Shown here: positions 63,907-64,000 of the stretch, in pieces
Layout of the letters: each line of letters begins with the position of its first letter
Position numbering within the stretch: position 1 is the stretch's first letter
Source: Pigmentiphaga humi
Lineage (GTDB): Bacteria > Pseudomonadota > Gammaproteobacteria > Burkholderiales > Burkholderiaceae_B
Assembly (NCBI RefSeq): GCF_900606115.1
Contig: NZ_UWPJ01000017.1
Span: 238,606-302,605 of the forward strand
DNA: 64,000 bases
Direction: 5' to 3'
Program-made: the position numbers and the translations under genes
Notes under the pieces: model-generated
Seen by the model: only the letters and a program-made list of their open reading frames with translations
Told to the model about the DNA's origin: nothing
The model's database searches: none

Positions 63907-64000
63907 CCGGGGTGCGGGGGAGGATGGGAGGCGTTCGTGTCGTAACGTTACTCGCCTCGGGGAGAGAGTTTGGTTTTTGAGCCGGCCGTCTTTGCGGCGG

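Overview
The window is a 64 kb piece of a GC-rich betaproteobacterial chromosome. It is most like Bordetella, Achromobacter or another member of the Alcaligenaceae. The reasons are strong GC bias at third positions, five orphan Bug/TctC-type periplasmic solute receptors scattered among catabolic genes, a minCDE cluster, a tamAB pair and many small LysR/TetR-controlled aromatic or organic-acid catabolic clusters. The species is inferred. I saw no IS element, prophage, CRISPR array, rRNA or tRNA.

Layout. 1-2635: end of a LysR regulator, an ACMSD-type amidohydrolase and a Bug receptor. 2684-4469: a small membrane protein and a CNNM/CorC-type protein. 4470-4914: a spacer with a GC-rich repeat. 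4915-10907: tamA-tamB, translationally overlapped. 10953-14611: a TetR regulator divergent from a cupin-Bug-fumarylacetoacetase operon, with a clear promoter/operator between them. 14639-18471: a LysR regulator divergent from a metal-dependent amidohydrolase and a Bug receptor. 18614-19177: dcd. 19178-19614: a spacer holding two inverted copies of the repeat. 19615-23090: an Orn/Lys/Arg decarboxylase and a HI0933-like flavoprotein. 23221-28564: an exported-looking methyltransferase and gcvT-gcvH-gcvP. 28607-35054: a CzcI-like protein, an RND metal efflux system (czcC, czcB, czcA) and a PII-like protein. 35112-35597: folA. 35686-37458: a sigma-28-type promoter, a 46-residue membrane peptide and a chemotaxis receptor. 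37590-38258: a dienelactone hydrolase. 38363-39221: a ygaP/ygaV pair beside a remnant of a flavoprotein gene. 39460-41409: an EAL protein. 41502-42473: thyA. 42651-46426: a FUSC membrane protein and gamma-glutamyltransferase. 46625-49286: a Bug receptor and ettA, followed by another repeat copy. 49459-50532: an Asp-rich lipoprotein. 50669-53473: an OmpR-type two-component system with two divergent PepSY proteins. 53473-55149: a hypothetical protein, a ferritin-like protein and a glycine-zipper lipoprotein. 55262-61961: a gentisate-type cluster (Bug, FAD hydroxylase, gentisate dioxygenase, FAH-family hydrolase) next to a D-tartrate dehydratase and its divergent LysR regulator. 61966-63860: minE-minD-minC.

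How it fits together. Much of the window is uptake plus degradation of small organic acids. In these clusters a regulator sits beside a Bug receptor and one or two ring- or chain-cleaving enzymes, and no TctAB membrane components are nearby. Stable housekeeping blocks (tamAB, gcvTHP, dcd, folA, thyA, ettA, minCDE) separate these clusters. The features most worth a second look are the repeat family at gene borders, the intact sulfur-responsive ygaV/ygaP pair beside a decayed flavoprotein gene, the sigma-28 promoter in front of an unannotatably small membrane ORF and chemoreceptor, and the TetR-type operator that overlaps a near-consensus promoter.
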